DNA of 22,764 nt from Deltaproteobacteria bacterium (GCA_021780585.1 JAJXYM010000010.1:1-22764), one strand, 5' to 3'; counted from the first letter of the stretch, positions 1 to 7,533 are shown. The notes: generated from the letters alone by a model not told the origin. A program made the numbers and translations.

Positions 1-130
1 TGACGGCAACGCGCCTTCGCTAATTGCGGACGGTGACGGTCGTTCATGATGCGGAACGGTAAGGGTTGTTCGTCATGCGCGGACTTGATCCGCGCATCCA
101 CCTGGATGGACCCTCGGGTCAAGCCCGCGG
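1..130. repeat. 130-bp direct repeat, copy 1
   Basis: Bases 1-130 recur at 271-400 with three substitutions seen by eye (positions 57, 88 and 126 of the copy). The copy begins at the window edge, so its true left end may lie outside. It contains the palindromic element at 71-135. No ORF in it looks like a real gene. Confidence 0.93.
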
Positions 131-135
131 GTGAC
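71..135. repeat. REP-like palindromic element, copy 1
   Basis: A perfect 9-bp stem (75-83 with 89-97, sequence ATGCGCGGA) encloses a 5-nt loop. The right half of the element (about 99-135) is an imperfect inverted copy of the left half, running from CGTCA at 71 to TGACA at 135. This nested symmetry resembles dispersed intergenic palindromes of the REP/BIME type, which are common in Alphaproteobacteria among others. Whether it is dispersed in this genome cannot be seen here. Confidence 0.7.
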
Positions 136-267
136 AGAAAAAGAACGCGCGGTGGGTCTGAAAGAGCGAGTCCGAGGGTGACGGAAAAAAGAATGTGCGG
201 TGGTTCTGAAACCGGGCGTCGAGGGTGACAGGAAAGAGAACGCGCCGGAGAGTGACGGGACAGGGGG
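131..267. repeat. 47-bp tandem repeat, three units
   Basis: Units start with GTGAC at 131, 178 and 225, exactly 47 bp apart. Each continues with an A-rich GGAAAAAGAA-type stretch and then GTGCGG or CGCGCCGG. The third unit (225-267) matches the segment after the second long repeat (401-443) over 43 bases, so the patch looks like repeat-A-B-C-repeat-C'. The units have diverged from one another, which suggests older local duplication. Confidence 0.8.
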
Positions 268-270
268 AGT

Positions 271-443
271 TGACGGCAACGCGCCTTCGCTAATTGCGGA
301 CGGTGACGGTCGTTCATGATGCGGAATGGTAAGGGTTGTTCGTCATGCGCGGACTTGCTCCGCGCATCCACCTGGATGGACCCTCGGGTCAAGCCTGCGG
401 GTGACGGGAAAAAGAACGCGCCGGCGAGTGACCTGACAGGGGG
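271..443. repeat. 130-bp direct repeat, copy 2, with one downstream unit
   Basis: Bases 271-400 repeat bases 1-130 and carry a second palindromic element at 341-405 (stem arms 345-353 and 359-367). A single 43-bp unit follows at 401-443. A degenerate start of a further long repeat may follow from 445 (TGACCGCAAGG against TGACGGCAACG). The patch ends about 55 bp before the mrp-like gene, so it may supply part of that gene's 5' untranslated region. Confidence 0.9.
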
Positions 444-497
444 CCTGACCGCAAGGTCGGCTTTCGCCCGCGCGTCCTATCTGAAATAATTTCCGCA

Positions 498-1550
498 GTG
501 GCAAAAAAGCTCATCCAGGACGACATTCTGGCGGCGCTTCGCCAGGTCAATTACCCCGGTTATCAGACCGATATCGTTGCGCTTGGAATCGTCGAAGAGG
601 TCGCGCCGGCGGCCGACGGCGGCTGGACGATCACGCTCAGGAATCCGAGCGAACGCGAGGAGATACTGCGCGATATCGGCGGCCGGATCCATCATGTGCT
701 GGCGCATGATCTCGGCGCGGCGAAAGTCGAATTCCGGGTGCGCCAGATCGAACCCGAGCTGGGCGAACGGACCGGCCGCAAGCGGCTGGACGGCGTCCGG
801 CATGTGATCGCCGTCGGCAGCGGCAAGGGCGGCGTCGGCAAATCGACGGTAGCGGCGAATCTGGCGGTGGCGTTGGCGCGGCTGGGCTACAAAGTCGGGA
901 TGCTCGACGCCGATATCTACGGGCCGTCGGTCCCGATGATGTTCGGGACGGGCGAGGAACGGCCGCGCGGGGCCGGCGGGAAGAATTTTTATCCGGTCGA
1001 GCGGCATGGCGTGAAGCTGATTTCAATCGGGTTCTTCGTCGATGACCGGTCGCCGGTAATCTGGCGCGGTCCGATGGTGATGGGCGCGGTGCGCCAGTTC
1101 CTGCAGGATACGCTGTGGGGCACGCTGGATTTCCTCGTGGTCGATCTGCCGCCCGGGACGGGCGACGCGCAATTGACGCTGGCGCAGGAGGTCGCGCTCG
1201 ACGGCGCGGTGATCGTGACGACGCCGCAGGACGTGGCGGTCGCCGACGCGCTCAGGGCGGTGCGGATGTTCCGGCAGGTGCATTGTCCGCTGATCGGGGT
1301 GGTCGAAAACATGAGCGGCTACGTCTGCCCGGATTGCGGCGAGCGGGACGAGATTTTCGGCGCGGGCGGGGCGGACCAGCTGGCCGCGGGCGAGGGGATG
1401 GAAGTGATCGCGCGCGCGCCGATTGTCGAGGAATTAAGGGCGGCGGGCGACGCGGGAGCGCCGCTCACGATCGCCCGCCCGGAGCATCCGGCGAGCGCCG
1501 TCTTCATGGAGTTGGCGCGGCGGGTCGCGGCGGCGATGCCGGCGGATTGA
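498..1550 (+). CDS. Mrp/ApbC-family P-loop ATPase, Fe-S cluster carrier
   Basis: This is a cytoplasmic P-loop NTPase of the Mrp/NBP35 family, which binds and transfers Fe-S clusters to apo-proteins. Residues 1-85 look like the MIP18/DUF59 domain (DDILAALRQVNYPG). The deviant Walker A SGKGGVGKST lies at 108-117, LDADIYGP at about 136-143 and DLPPGTGD at 216-223. A C-x2-C pair (C277, C280) is the usual site for a bridging cluster at the dimer interface. The 350-residue length is normal for the full two-domain form. The start is GTG at 498; no good ribosome binding site is visible and no better in-frame start exists, since this one gives the complete N-terminal domain. It lies just after the repeat patch and 21 bp before a ferredoxin gene, so the two are probably co-transcribed. 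The family is certain; the client proteins are unknown. Confidence 0.95.
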   Translation: MAKKLIQDDILAALRQVNYPGYQTDIVALGIVEEVAPAADGGWTITLRNPSEREEILRDIGGRIHHVLAHDLGAAKVEFRVRQIEPELGERTGRKRLDGVRHVIAVGSGKGGVGKSTVAANLAVALARLGYKVGMLDADIYGPSVPMMFGTGEERPRGAGGKNFYPVERHGVKLISIGFFVDDRSPVIWRGPMVMGAVRQFLQDTLWGTLDFLVVDLPPGTGDAQLTLAQEVALDGAVIVTTPQDVAVADALRAVRMFRQVHCPLIGVVENMSGYVCPDCGERDEIFGAGGADQLAAGEGMEVIARAPIVEELRAAGDAGAPLTIARPEHPASAVFMELARRVAAAMPAD

Positions 1551-1571
1551 AGGGAGGCGCGCAATTTTCAG

Positions 1572-1907
1572 ATGGCGACGCTGATCACCGAGGAATGTAT
1601 CAACTGCGGCGCGTGCGCGCCGCGCTGTCCCAATAACGCGATCTATGTCGGCGCGGCGCAATGGGAGCTGGAGGGTGTGTCCTATCAGGCTCTGGCCCAG
1701 GACATTTACTATATCGCGCCCGAGAAATGCACCGAATGCGTCGGGTTTTTCGACCATGAGGAATGCGCGGCGGCCTGCCCGGTCGATTGCTGCGTGCCGG
1801 ATCCACGGATTCCGGAGAGCGAAACCCTGCTGATCGAACGGGCCCGCCGGCTCCATCCGGAGGCGCCGTTCGACGGCGATTTCCCGTCGCGGTTCCGCAA
1901 GAGCTGA
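1572..1907 (+). CDS. Alvin-type 2[4Fe-4S] ferredoxin (YfhL-like)
   Basis: This small (111-residue) electron carrier should hold two [4Fe-4S] clusters. The first motif is C9-x2-C12-x2-C15-x3-C19-P. The second is C53-x2-C56-x8-C65-x3-C69-P. The eight-residue gap between the second and third cysteines of the second motif, plus the long C-terminal tail, is the mark of the Allochromatium vinosum-type subgroup (YfhL-like) rather than clostridial ferredoxins. Two further cysteines (C73, C74) follow the second motif. An AGGGAGG stretch at 1551-1557 lies about 14 nt before the ATG, rather far for a ribosome binding site. It follows the Mrp-type ATPase by 21 bp, which fits a link to Fe-S metabolism. 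Its redox partners are not in the window. Confidence 0.94.
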   Translation: MATLITEECINCGACAPRCPNNAIYVGAAQWELEGVSYQALAQDIYYIAPEKCTECVGFFDHEECAAACPVDCCVPDPRIPESETLLIERARRLHPEAPFDGDFPSRFRKS

Positions 1908-1934
1908 AGCGCCGATTCGGCGTGGCGAGCCGGG

Positions 1935-3197
1935 CTAAAACGGGTAGTTGAGACCGGCGAAGATGGCGGTGCCTTCGCCGCCGTAGCCGATATCGAGATA
2001 ACCGACGACGAAGGGTTCGGCGATGGCGCGGAAGCCCATCCCGCCGACCGGATGCAGGTCCTCGAGCGGATTGGTGGACATCCCGTTCCATACGCGGCCC
2101 GCGTCGAGGAACGGCGCCAGCTCCAGCACGCCGTGATTGCCGAGGATGGTGGCCTCGAGCACGCGGGTGCGGACTTCCAGGTTGGCGACGGCGATGTTGT
2201 TGTCGGTGAAGCGGCCGACGCCGTAGCCACGCAGCGTCTGCTGGTCGTAGAGCAGGCTTTCCTCGCCGCCCAATCGCGGCATCGCCCAAAACGGCGTCTC
2301 CTGGCCGGCGGGAGTGTATTGCAGATAGACGTGGCCGGCGAGCGTGACGCGCTGTCCGATCGGGTAATACTCGTGAACGTCGCCGCCGAAGCGGTCGTAC
2401 GACGACGAACTCAGGAAGGCGCGATCGGAAATGCCGCCGTAAATCAGCGCCAGCGTGCCCTCGTGCGGAATATCGACCGAATCGCGCGTGTCGTAGGTGA
2501 GGCGCGCTTCGTTATAGATTTCAGTGCCGCCGTTGATCCCTTTTTGGTTGGGAAACAGTTCGAAAATCGACGGCAGGGTCTTGAATGCGCCCTGCTGGAT
2601 GCGCATGTAGCGCGGCCGCGAGAAGAGGCCGAGCTGGAGATGGTGGGTGATGTTCCAGCCGAAGAGGACCTGCAGAAAGACCTGTTCGTCGGTGTAGTTG
2701 GTCTGGTTGCGCAGGGGGGTTTGGTTGCCGATGCCGAAGAACCGGTTGGTTGGATCCTGTTCGAACAGGAACCTGACGTTCAGCGACCACCATTTCTGCA
2801 GGGTGCGGCCGGTCTGATAGTTGAGATCGACGTTACGCGCGATATGTTGCGAGGCGCCAGCCTGCGCGTACCATTGAGTGTCCTCGGAGGGGTAGCCGAA
2901 GAGGCGGAACGTTCCGCCGGGACCGAGGACGGTGTTGTTGTTGATGTCGGGCGCCAGGATGTAATCGATATTGTCGTGCTGGTCCTTGAACAGGAACGCG
3001 AACAGCATCCCGTAGGTGACGCCCGAGTTGGGATCGGTGGCGACCTCGGGCACGGGAAACAACGTGAACGGCCAGTTGTGCGGATCGAGCGCGGCCGGCC
3101 AGGTTTGCGGATCGAGCAGGCTGAACGCCGCGGCCGGCGTGATCCGCGCGGTGAAGCACAGGATCAGGGCAAGGCAGGCGACGAGAAACCTACGCAT
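1935..3197 (-). CDS. Omp85-family outer membrane beta-barrel without POTRA domains
   Basis: From the ATG at 3197 the protein has 420 residues and a signal peptide (MRRFLVACLALILC then AAAF near 22-25). Only about 25 residues separate this from amphipathic barrel strands, so there is no room for POTRA domains. The motif LRGYG at 322-326 matches the (V/L)RG(F/Y) loop-6 motif of the Omp85/BamA/TamA superfamily. The chain ends NYPF, a typical C-terminal beta-signal with terminal phenylalanine. It probably belongs to the bacterial surface antigen (D15) barrel group, which includes stand-alone barrels and the barrel part of patatin-like proteins. Substrate and role are unknown. An upstream in-frame ATG at 3248 would add 17 residues, but these are arginine-rich and would sit in front of a clean signal peptide, so I prefer 3197. 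Its 3' end lies 27 bp from the convergent ferredoxin gene. Confidence 0.85.
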   Translation of the reverse strand: MRRFLVACLALILCFTARITPAAAFSLLDPQTWPAALDPHNWPFTLFPVPEVATDPNSGVTYGMLFAFLFKDQHDNIDYILAPDINNNTVLGPGGTFRLFGYPSEDTQWYAQAGASQHIARNVDLNYQTGRTLQKWWSLNVRFLFEQDPTNRFFGIGNQTPLRNQTNYTDEQVFLQVLFGWNITHHLQLGLFSRPRYMRIQQGAFKTLPSIFELFPNQKGINGGTEIYNEARLTYDTRDSVDIPHEGTLALIYGGISDRAFLSSSSYDRFGGDVHEYYPIGQRVTLAGHVYLQYTPAGQETPFWAMPRLGGEESLLYDQQTLRGYGVGRFTDNNIAVANLEVRTRVLEATILGNHGVLELAPFLDAGRVWNGMSTNPLEDLHPVGGMGFRAIAEPFVVGYLDIGYGGEGTAIFAGLNYPF

Positions 3198-3250
3198 GGA
3201 TTGGCGAGCGTTGCCGCATCGTGAACGGGACCTGCCGTTGCGAATCATTC

Positions 3251-3256
3251 TATAAT
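3251..3256 (+). promoter_or_regulatory. possible -10 box (TATAAT)
   Basis: A consensus TATAAT lies in the divergent region between the Omp85-type gene and the ThDP enzyme gene, in the context CTATAATCG. No convincing -35 box stands 16-18 bp upstream. The same nonamer occurs at 18537-18545, also between divergent genes. If used, it would give the ThDP enzyme mRNA a leader of about 370 nt. Confidence 0.35.
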
Positions 3257-3466
3257 CGTAGTGGGGCGCATTAGGCCCCTTCCCACCGTCTTACAAAGCA
3301 GACAGAGTTACAGGCTTTTCCGGCGCGATCAACGCTTGGGGAGAAATTTGTGGGCGGCGTGTATGCGCCTTTTGGCGAAAGCCGACATCTTGACGGTTAA
3401 CCTGGATAGACCGCCCAGGCCGCCTCAAGTCCGGGCGCGGCGGCGCACGGGGGGAATCTCTCGCGC

Positions 3467-3484
3467 GCGCTCCGGAGCGCTTTT
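3467..3484 (+). terminator. possible intrinsic terminator or attenuator in a leader
   Basis: GCGCTCCGGAGCGC (3467-3480) is a perfect 14-base palindrome followed directly by TTTT (3481-3484). The stem is short (5 bp with a 4-nt loop) and the T-run is minimal, so termination would be weak. It lies 146 nt before the ThDP enzyme start. The 3249-3630 region otherwise holds only a 93-codon ORF with no ribosome binding site and biased composition, which I do not accept as a gene. Confidence 0.35.
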
Positions 3485-3630
3485 CGGCGGCGGGCGAAAT
3501 GTGCAAGGATTCGGTCAAGAGCGATCAGCGAAGCCGGCGTGAAGCGATGCGGTCGCGGCGACGCTAGAGCCTGAATCGCCGCGGCCAAACGAGGCGCGGG
3601 GTTCGTCGAGATGCCAAGGAGGATCTGCTG

Positions 3631-5322
3631 ATGGCAAAAGTGGGCGGCGGCGAATTGGTCGCGCGCATCATTCAGGAAAACCGGGCGCGCTATTGTTTCG
3701 CGATCAACGGCGGTCACCTGTTCCCGATACTCGCTGAACTGCGCAATCACGACATCAAACTCATCCATATGCGCCACGAGCAGGCGACCGCGTACGCGGC
3801 GGACGGCTTCGCGCGGATGACGGGCGAGGCGGGCGTGTGCATGGTGACGGCGGGCTGCGGTCTGACCAACGCGGTGACGGGTCTGGCCCTGGCGGCAATG
3901 ACCAACAGCGCGGTCGTCTGCATCTCCGGCCAGCATCCGAACACCGAGGACCATCAGGGGTCGTTCCAGGAGGCCTACGGTTCGGATGTCGTGCGGAGCT
4001 TCGCAAAGTACACCAAGCGGGTGACGGATTTCAGCACGATCGAGTTCGACATGCGGCTCGCGTTCCGCGAGGCGCTGACGCCGCCGCAGGGCGTTTCGTT
4101 GATCGAGATTCCGCAAAACATTCTCTACGGCAAGGACGAGGAGAGCCGGCAGCGCGCGGGCGGCCAGCGCTTCACGCCGGACGATATCCGTTCGGCGGGG
4201 GATCCGGCGAAGATCGATCGCGCGCTCGAGCTGCTGCACGCGGCCGAGCGTCCGCTGATCGCGGGCGGCGACGGATTGTTCTGGTCGCAGGCGGCGGCGG
4301 AACTGAAGGAGTTCGCGGAACTCACGTCGATTCCGGTCTATGCGCGGCGCGCCGGCCAGGGCTCGGTCTCCGAAGAGCATCCGCTGGCGATCCGCGGCGC
4401 GTTCAAGAAGCCGTTCACGGGTCGCGCCGACGTCGTGCTGACGCTGGGCTTCCGCTTCTGGAGCGGCGAGCATTTCGGCCGTCCGCCGACATGGAACGAC
4501 AAGGCCAAGTATATTCAGTGCGATCCGACGCCGTCGCGGATTGGATGGCAGGTGCCGGCGGAAATTCCGATGGTCGGCGATCCCAAGGTCGTGCTGCGTC
4601 AGATGATCAATCGGATCAAGGAACTGAAGCTCGATTTTTCCAAAAACCGCTCGTCGAGCTGGCTCAAGGAGCTGGCCGAGGTGCGGGCGAATTTCGAGCG
4701 GCAGGTGATTGACAACGAAAAGAAGGTCCACGCCAATCGCCCGGTCCATCCGGCGCGACTCACCAAGGATATCGTCTCGGTGCTCGACAAGAATTGCACC
4801 GTGGTCATCGACAGCTTCACGTTGTCGGGCTGGATGAGCCAGGGCTTCACGTCGCGCTTTCCGGGCCAGATTATCGACGCGGGACCGCTCGCGCCGGTCG
4901 GGCATGGTTTCGGGATGGGAATTGGGGTGCAGCTCGCGCGGCCGGGCAAGCAGGTCGTGCTGGTCATGGGCGACGGCGGACTCGGGATCGGCGGCTTTGA
5001 TATGGAGACGGCGGCGCGCTACAACCTGCCGATCGTCTGCATGCTGTACAACAACAGCTCGTGGGGTCCGAGCTTCGAGCAGATGCCGATGCTGAAGGAC
5101 CGCACCGATCCGTTCAACATGTTGCAGGATATCCGGTACGACAAGGCGTTCTCGGAAATGGGATGCCACGGTGAGTACGTGACGGATCCGGACGGGATCG
5201 TTCCGGCGCTCGAACGCGCGTTCAAATCCGGCAAGCCGTCGATGATCAACGTGATCGGCGACAAGACCATCGGCCATCCGACCCTGGGCGGCAATCTGCT
5301 CGGATCGACCGGTTCGAACTGA
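3631..5322 (+). CDS. ThDP-dependent enzyme, 2-hydroxyacyl-CoA lyase / oxalyl-CoA decarboxylase / acetolactate synthase superfamily
   Basis: This 563-residue protein has the three-domain layout of the acetolactate synthase-like ThDP enzymes: Pyr domain about 4-170, central domain about 192-325, PP domain about 385-545. The glutamate that activates the cofactor is E50 in MRHEQATAYAADGFAR. The Mg/ThDP motif is GDGG at 447-450, closing with NN at 474-475. TAGCGLTN (73-80) and GSFQE (110-114) are shared with oxalyl-CoA decarboxylase and 2-hydroxyacyl-CoA lyase as well as acetolactate synthase. No small regulatory subunit follows, which argues against biosynthetic acetolactate synthase. The substrate is therefore undecided between acyl-CoA and 2-oxo acids. 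A good ribosome binding site (AGGAGG, 8 nt spacing) supports the ATG at 3631. A formyl-CoA transferase-like gene lies about 8.6 kb away, too far to prove a shared pathway. Confidence 0.88.
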   Translation: MAKVGGGELVARIIQENRARYCFAINGGHLFPILAELRNHDIKLIHMRHEQATAYAADGFARMTGEAGVCMVTAGCGLTNAVTGLALAAMTNSAVVCISGQHPNTEDHQGSFQEAYGSDVVRSFAKYTKRVTDFSTIEFDMRLAFREALTPPQGVSLIEIPQNILYGKDEESRQRAGGQRFTPDDIRSAGDPAKIDRALELLHAAERPLIAGGDGLFWSQAAAELKEFAELTSIPVYARRAGQGSVSEEHPLAIRGAFKKPFTGRADVVLTLGFRFWSGEHFGRPPTWNDKAKYIQCDPTPSRIGWQVPAEIPMVGDPKVVLRQMINRIKELKLDFSKNRSSSWLKELAEVRANFERQVIDNEKKVHANRPVHPARLTKDIVSVLDKNCTVVIDSFTLSGWMSQGFTSRFPGQIIDAGPLAPVGHGFGMGIGVQLARPGKQVVLVMGDGGLGIGGFDMETAARYNLPIVCMLYNNSSWGPSFEQMPMLKDRTDPFNMLQDIRYDKAFSEMGCHGEYVTDPDGIVPALERAFKSGKPSMINVIGDKTIGHPTLGGNLLGSTGSN

Positions 5323-5380
5323 ACGATTGGACGGCGGGGCGCGGGAAGCGAAATCGCGTCCGTGACGGGAAAATCGACGG

Positions 5381-5413
5381 CGGGCGGACGGCGCGTAAAG
5401 CGTCGTCCGCCCG
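5381..5413 (+). terminator. strong GC-rich hairpin after the ThDP enzyme gene
   Basis: Bases 5381-5394 pair with 5400-5413 in a 14-bp stem containing one G-T pair, around a 5-nt GTAAA loop. It lies about 60 bp after the ThDP enzyme stop codon and about 60 bp before the next gene. No T-run follows, so it may act as an mRNA 3' stabiliser or a Rho-assisted terminator rather than a classical intrinsic one. Confidence 0.55.
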
Positions 5414-5474
5414 TTCGCGATCGGCGCCCAGGATCGTTCCCGCGCCGCGCCGAGGGAGCGTTCACGCCGTCTCG

Positions 5475-5981
5475 ATGCGCTGTCAGGACGATCGTCTGAA
5501 GATGTGGCCGCGGCTCCGACTGATCGCCGGATGCGCCATAATCATCGCGGCGCTGTCCGGATGCGAACGCAAACCCGCGGACGCGATCCCCGCGTGTCCG
5601 CCGGGCGCCGTCCTGATGGGCGCACCGCCGCCGCGCGGCGAGGAACAATGGTGCCAGAAGCTGGTCGGCGGCAAGCCGGTCAAGGACGGCGTGTTCGTCG
5701 TCTATGGCAACGCGGGCGACCGCATGATCGAGGGCTACTATCGCGACGGCGCGCAGGTCGGCGAATGGACGCTGTGGTACGAAAACGGCCAGCGCGCTTC
5801 GGTTGATCATTACGTCGACGGCGTCCAGAACGGACCGCATACGAGCTGGTACGCCAACGGCGTCAAGGCGCTCGAGGGAAACTATCGCGACGGCAAACGC
5901 GACGGAACATGGACGCGCTGGGATCAGCTCGGCATCACCAGCAAGCGGGAAATTTACCGCGCCGGCGAACGCGTGCGCTGA
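5475..5981 (+). CDS. MORN-like repeat lipoprotein (YwqK-like)
   Basis: A predicted lipoprotein of 168 residues. The hydrophobic segment LIAGCAIIIAALSGC ends in a lipobox (LSGC), with C30 the likely lipidated residue. After a short Cys/Pro-rich stretch (C41, C60) come three repeats of about 24 residues: GYYRDGAQVGEWTLWYENGQ (87-106), DHYVDGVQNGPHTSWYANGV (111-130) and GNYRDGKRDGTWTRWDQLGI (135-154). These match the MORN-related repeats of the family often labelled toxin-antitoxin YwqK antitoxin. That label says little about function; a surface-exposed protein-interaction role is a guess. The ATG at 5502 (MWPRLRL...) gives a more usual signal peptide and may be the true start; neither start has a good ribosome binding site. 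It converges on the tldE-like gene with only 10 bp between the stop codons. Confidence 0.82.
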   Translation: MRCQDDRLKMWPRLRLIAGCAIIIAALSGCERKPADAIPACPPGAVLMGAPPPRGEEQWCQKLVGGKPVKDGVFVVYGNAGDRMIEGYYRDGAQVGEWTLWYENGQRASVDHYVDGVQNGPHTSWYANGVKALEGNYRDGKRDGTWTRWDQLGITSKREIYRAGERVR

Positions 5982-5991
5982 GCCCGCGTAA

Positions 5992-7527
5992 CTAATCGGA
6001 ATCGGCCGCGCCGATCGCCGACAGCGTAATCGCGTCGAGCGCGAGCGCCGGTACGATGTACGTTTCCGGCGAGCCCCATACCAGCGCCGGCTCGGGACGC
6101 CGGCCAATTCCGATTGGTCGGGCGAAGACCTGCTCGATATTCGCGTTGAGCCGAAAATGATTCGGCGCGAGCGGCGCCGCCAGCCGTCCGTCGCGAATCA
6201 CGTAAGAATCGCCGCTCACCGTGCAGGTGAAATCGCCCGCGCGCTGCCCGTTGATCGGATAGGTGTACCAGACGCGGCCGATATAAATTCCTTCGGCGAC
6301 GGCGGCCAGCAGTTCCCGTTCGCTCATCCCGCCGCGCGCGCTCATGATGACGTTGGAGCCGGTCGCGCCCGGATGGCCGTCGAAGCGGCGCGCCGAGCTT
6401 TCCCCCAGGCGATACCCGCTGTGCGCCGGAAACGACGGATCGGAGGGCGCATCCGGGCCGAGCTTTTCCGCGCGATGCTCGTCGTTGAGCAGCCGATGCG
6501 CGTCGTAATAATTCGAGAGCAGGCCCAGCAGGCGCCCTTCGCGAATCAGTTCCGTGGCGGTGGCCGGCAGCCCCTCGCAGGTGATCCGGCGACGGATCGC
6601 GCCCGCATTTGTCCGCGGATCGTCGACCAGATTGAACCGCGCGTCCATCACTGGCGTGCCGAAGCGCCCCTGATAGGCGGAATTCGCCGCCTGAAAGGCG
6701 CCGGTGGTGAGCGACGGAATCACCATGTAGTTGAGGATTTCCGCGATCGGCTGCGGCCCCATCACGACGCTGTAGGTTCCGGCGGCGGGCCGTTCGCCGT
6801 GGCGCAGCGCGAGCGCGCGTCCGATCGCGTCGCGGCCGAGTCGTGCGCCCGCGCGAATCAGATCGGCGGCCGAGACGCCGGTCGCGGTCGCGGTTCCCTT
6901 GGCGTCCAGCGCCTCGACCAGCGCGGTCACCGACGACGCGAAGTGGGCGCTCTGATCGACGCGCAGGTCGTCGAAGTGCGAACCGCCGATCGCAATCCGA
7001 TCGCGAATCAGCGACAGATCGCCGCCGATCACGAGTCCGGGATGCGGCATCGCGAGCTTCATCCGCGCGCGGAACGCGCCGATCGCGCCGCCAATAATCT
7101 TCCACGCGACGGCGGCCAGCAGATCGTCCTTCGCGCGCAATAATTCCGGGGTGGGAGATTTCTCAGCGGACCGCGCGAGCCGGCGGGGACCGGCCGGCAG
7201 ACCGGGGAAATGCGGATCGACGATCGCCGCGCGCCGCGCCCGCGCAAGCGCCTCGCGCAGCGCCTCGATACTCAGGTCGCCGGCGATCGCGGCGCTTCCG
7301 GTCTCATGCGCATCACGCGCGGTCACGATTCGAAGCGCGAAGCCGTCGGCGTTCAGCGATTTGAATTCCTCGACGCCGCGTGACGGAATGTCCGAGGTGT
7401 AGTTGAGCCGCGCCACGCGATGCTCGCTCGAGGAGACGTACACTTCGAAGCCGCCGAGATCGCGCTGGCGGGAGAGGAGGGCGAGCGCTTCGCGGACAAA
7501 ACCGCGCATTTCCGGGGTCGTGCGCAT
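5992..7527 (-). CDS. TldE/PmbA-like subunit of the TldD/TldE metalloprotease
   Basis: This 511-residue protein resembles TldE (PmbA), the non-catalytic half of the TldD/TldE heterodimer. It carries no HExxxH zinc motif, as expected for TldE, but shows the family's C-terminal core: GATGSNVIMSARGGMSERELLAAVAEGIYIG, then DFTCTVSGDSYVIRDGRL and NIEQVFARPIGIG. TldD/TldE is a cytoplasmic complex known to trim the leader from microcin B17 and to degrade unfolded peptides such as CcdA. Its start lies 6 bp after the tldD-like stop codon on the same strand, so the two subunits are made together. It is the last gene of the minus-strand run. At 511 residues it is somewhat longer than Escherichia coli TldE (about 450). 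Confidence 0.88.
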   Translation of the reverse strand: MRTTPEMRGFVREALALLSRQRDLGGFEVYVSSSEHRVARLNYTSDIPSRGVEEFKSLNADGFALRIVTARDAHETGSAAIAGDLSIEALREALARARRAAIVDPHFPGLPAGPRRLARSAEKSPTPELLRAKDDLLAAVAWKIIGGAIGAFRARMKLAMPHPGLVIGGDLSLIRDRIAIGGSHFDDLRVDQSAHFASSVTALVEALDAKGTATATGVSAADLIRAGARLGRDAIGRALALRHGERPAAGTYSVVMGPQPIAEILNYMVIPSLTTGAFQAANSAYQGRFGTPVMDARFNLVDDPRTNAGAIRRRITCEGLPATATELIREGRLLGLLSNYYDAHRLLNDEHRAEKLGPDAPSDPSFPAHSGYRLGESSARRFDGHPGATGSNVIMSARGGMSERELLAAVAEGIYIGRVWYTYPINGQRAGDFTCTVSGDSYVIRDGRLAAPLAPNHFRLNANIEQVFARPIGIGRRPEPALVWGSPETYIVPALALDAITLSAIGAADSD

Positions 7528-7533
7528 CGTCGT

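Noticed and set aside
1..443. A CRISPR array or insertion sequence
   Set aside because: The long repeats have only two copies with a repetitive, not unique, spacer; the 47-bp units are contiguous. No cas gene, transposase or terminal inverted repeats with target duplication are visible.
2052..3224. A 390-codon ORF on the + strand opposite the Omp85-type gene
   Set aside because: The minus-strand reading has a signal peptide, an LRGYG motif and a terminal beta-signal; the + strand reading has none of these.
3261..3542. A 93-codon ORF before the ThDP enzyme gene
   Set aside because: It has no ribosome binding site and no domain, is rich in Arg/Pro and would contain the terminator-like palindrome. 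Treated as noncoding leader.
3397..5277. A 626-codon ORF on the minus strand opposite the ThDP enzyme gene
   Set aside because: Its translation is Arg/Ala-rich with no family motif, while the + strand reading has complete catalytic motifs and a good ribosome binding site. It is a product of high GC at third positions.
5475..5981. A toxin-antitoxin module based on the YwqK antitoxin label
   Set aside because: The protein has a lipoprotein signal and repeats exposed outside the cytoplasm, and no toxin-like gene is adjacent; both neighbours are well-explained genes.
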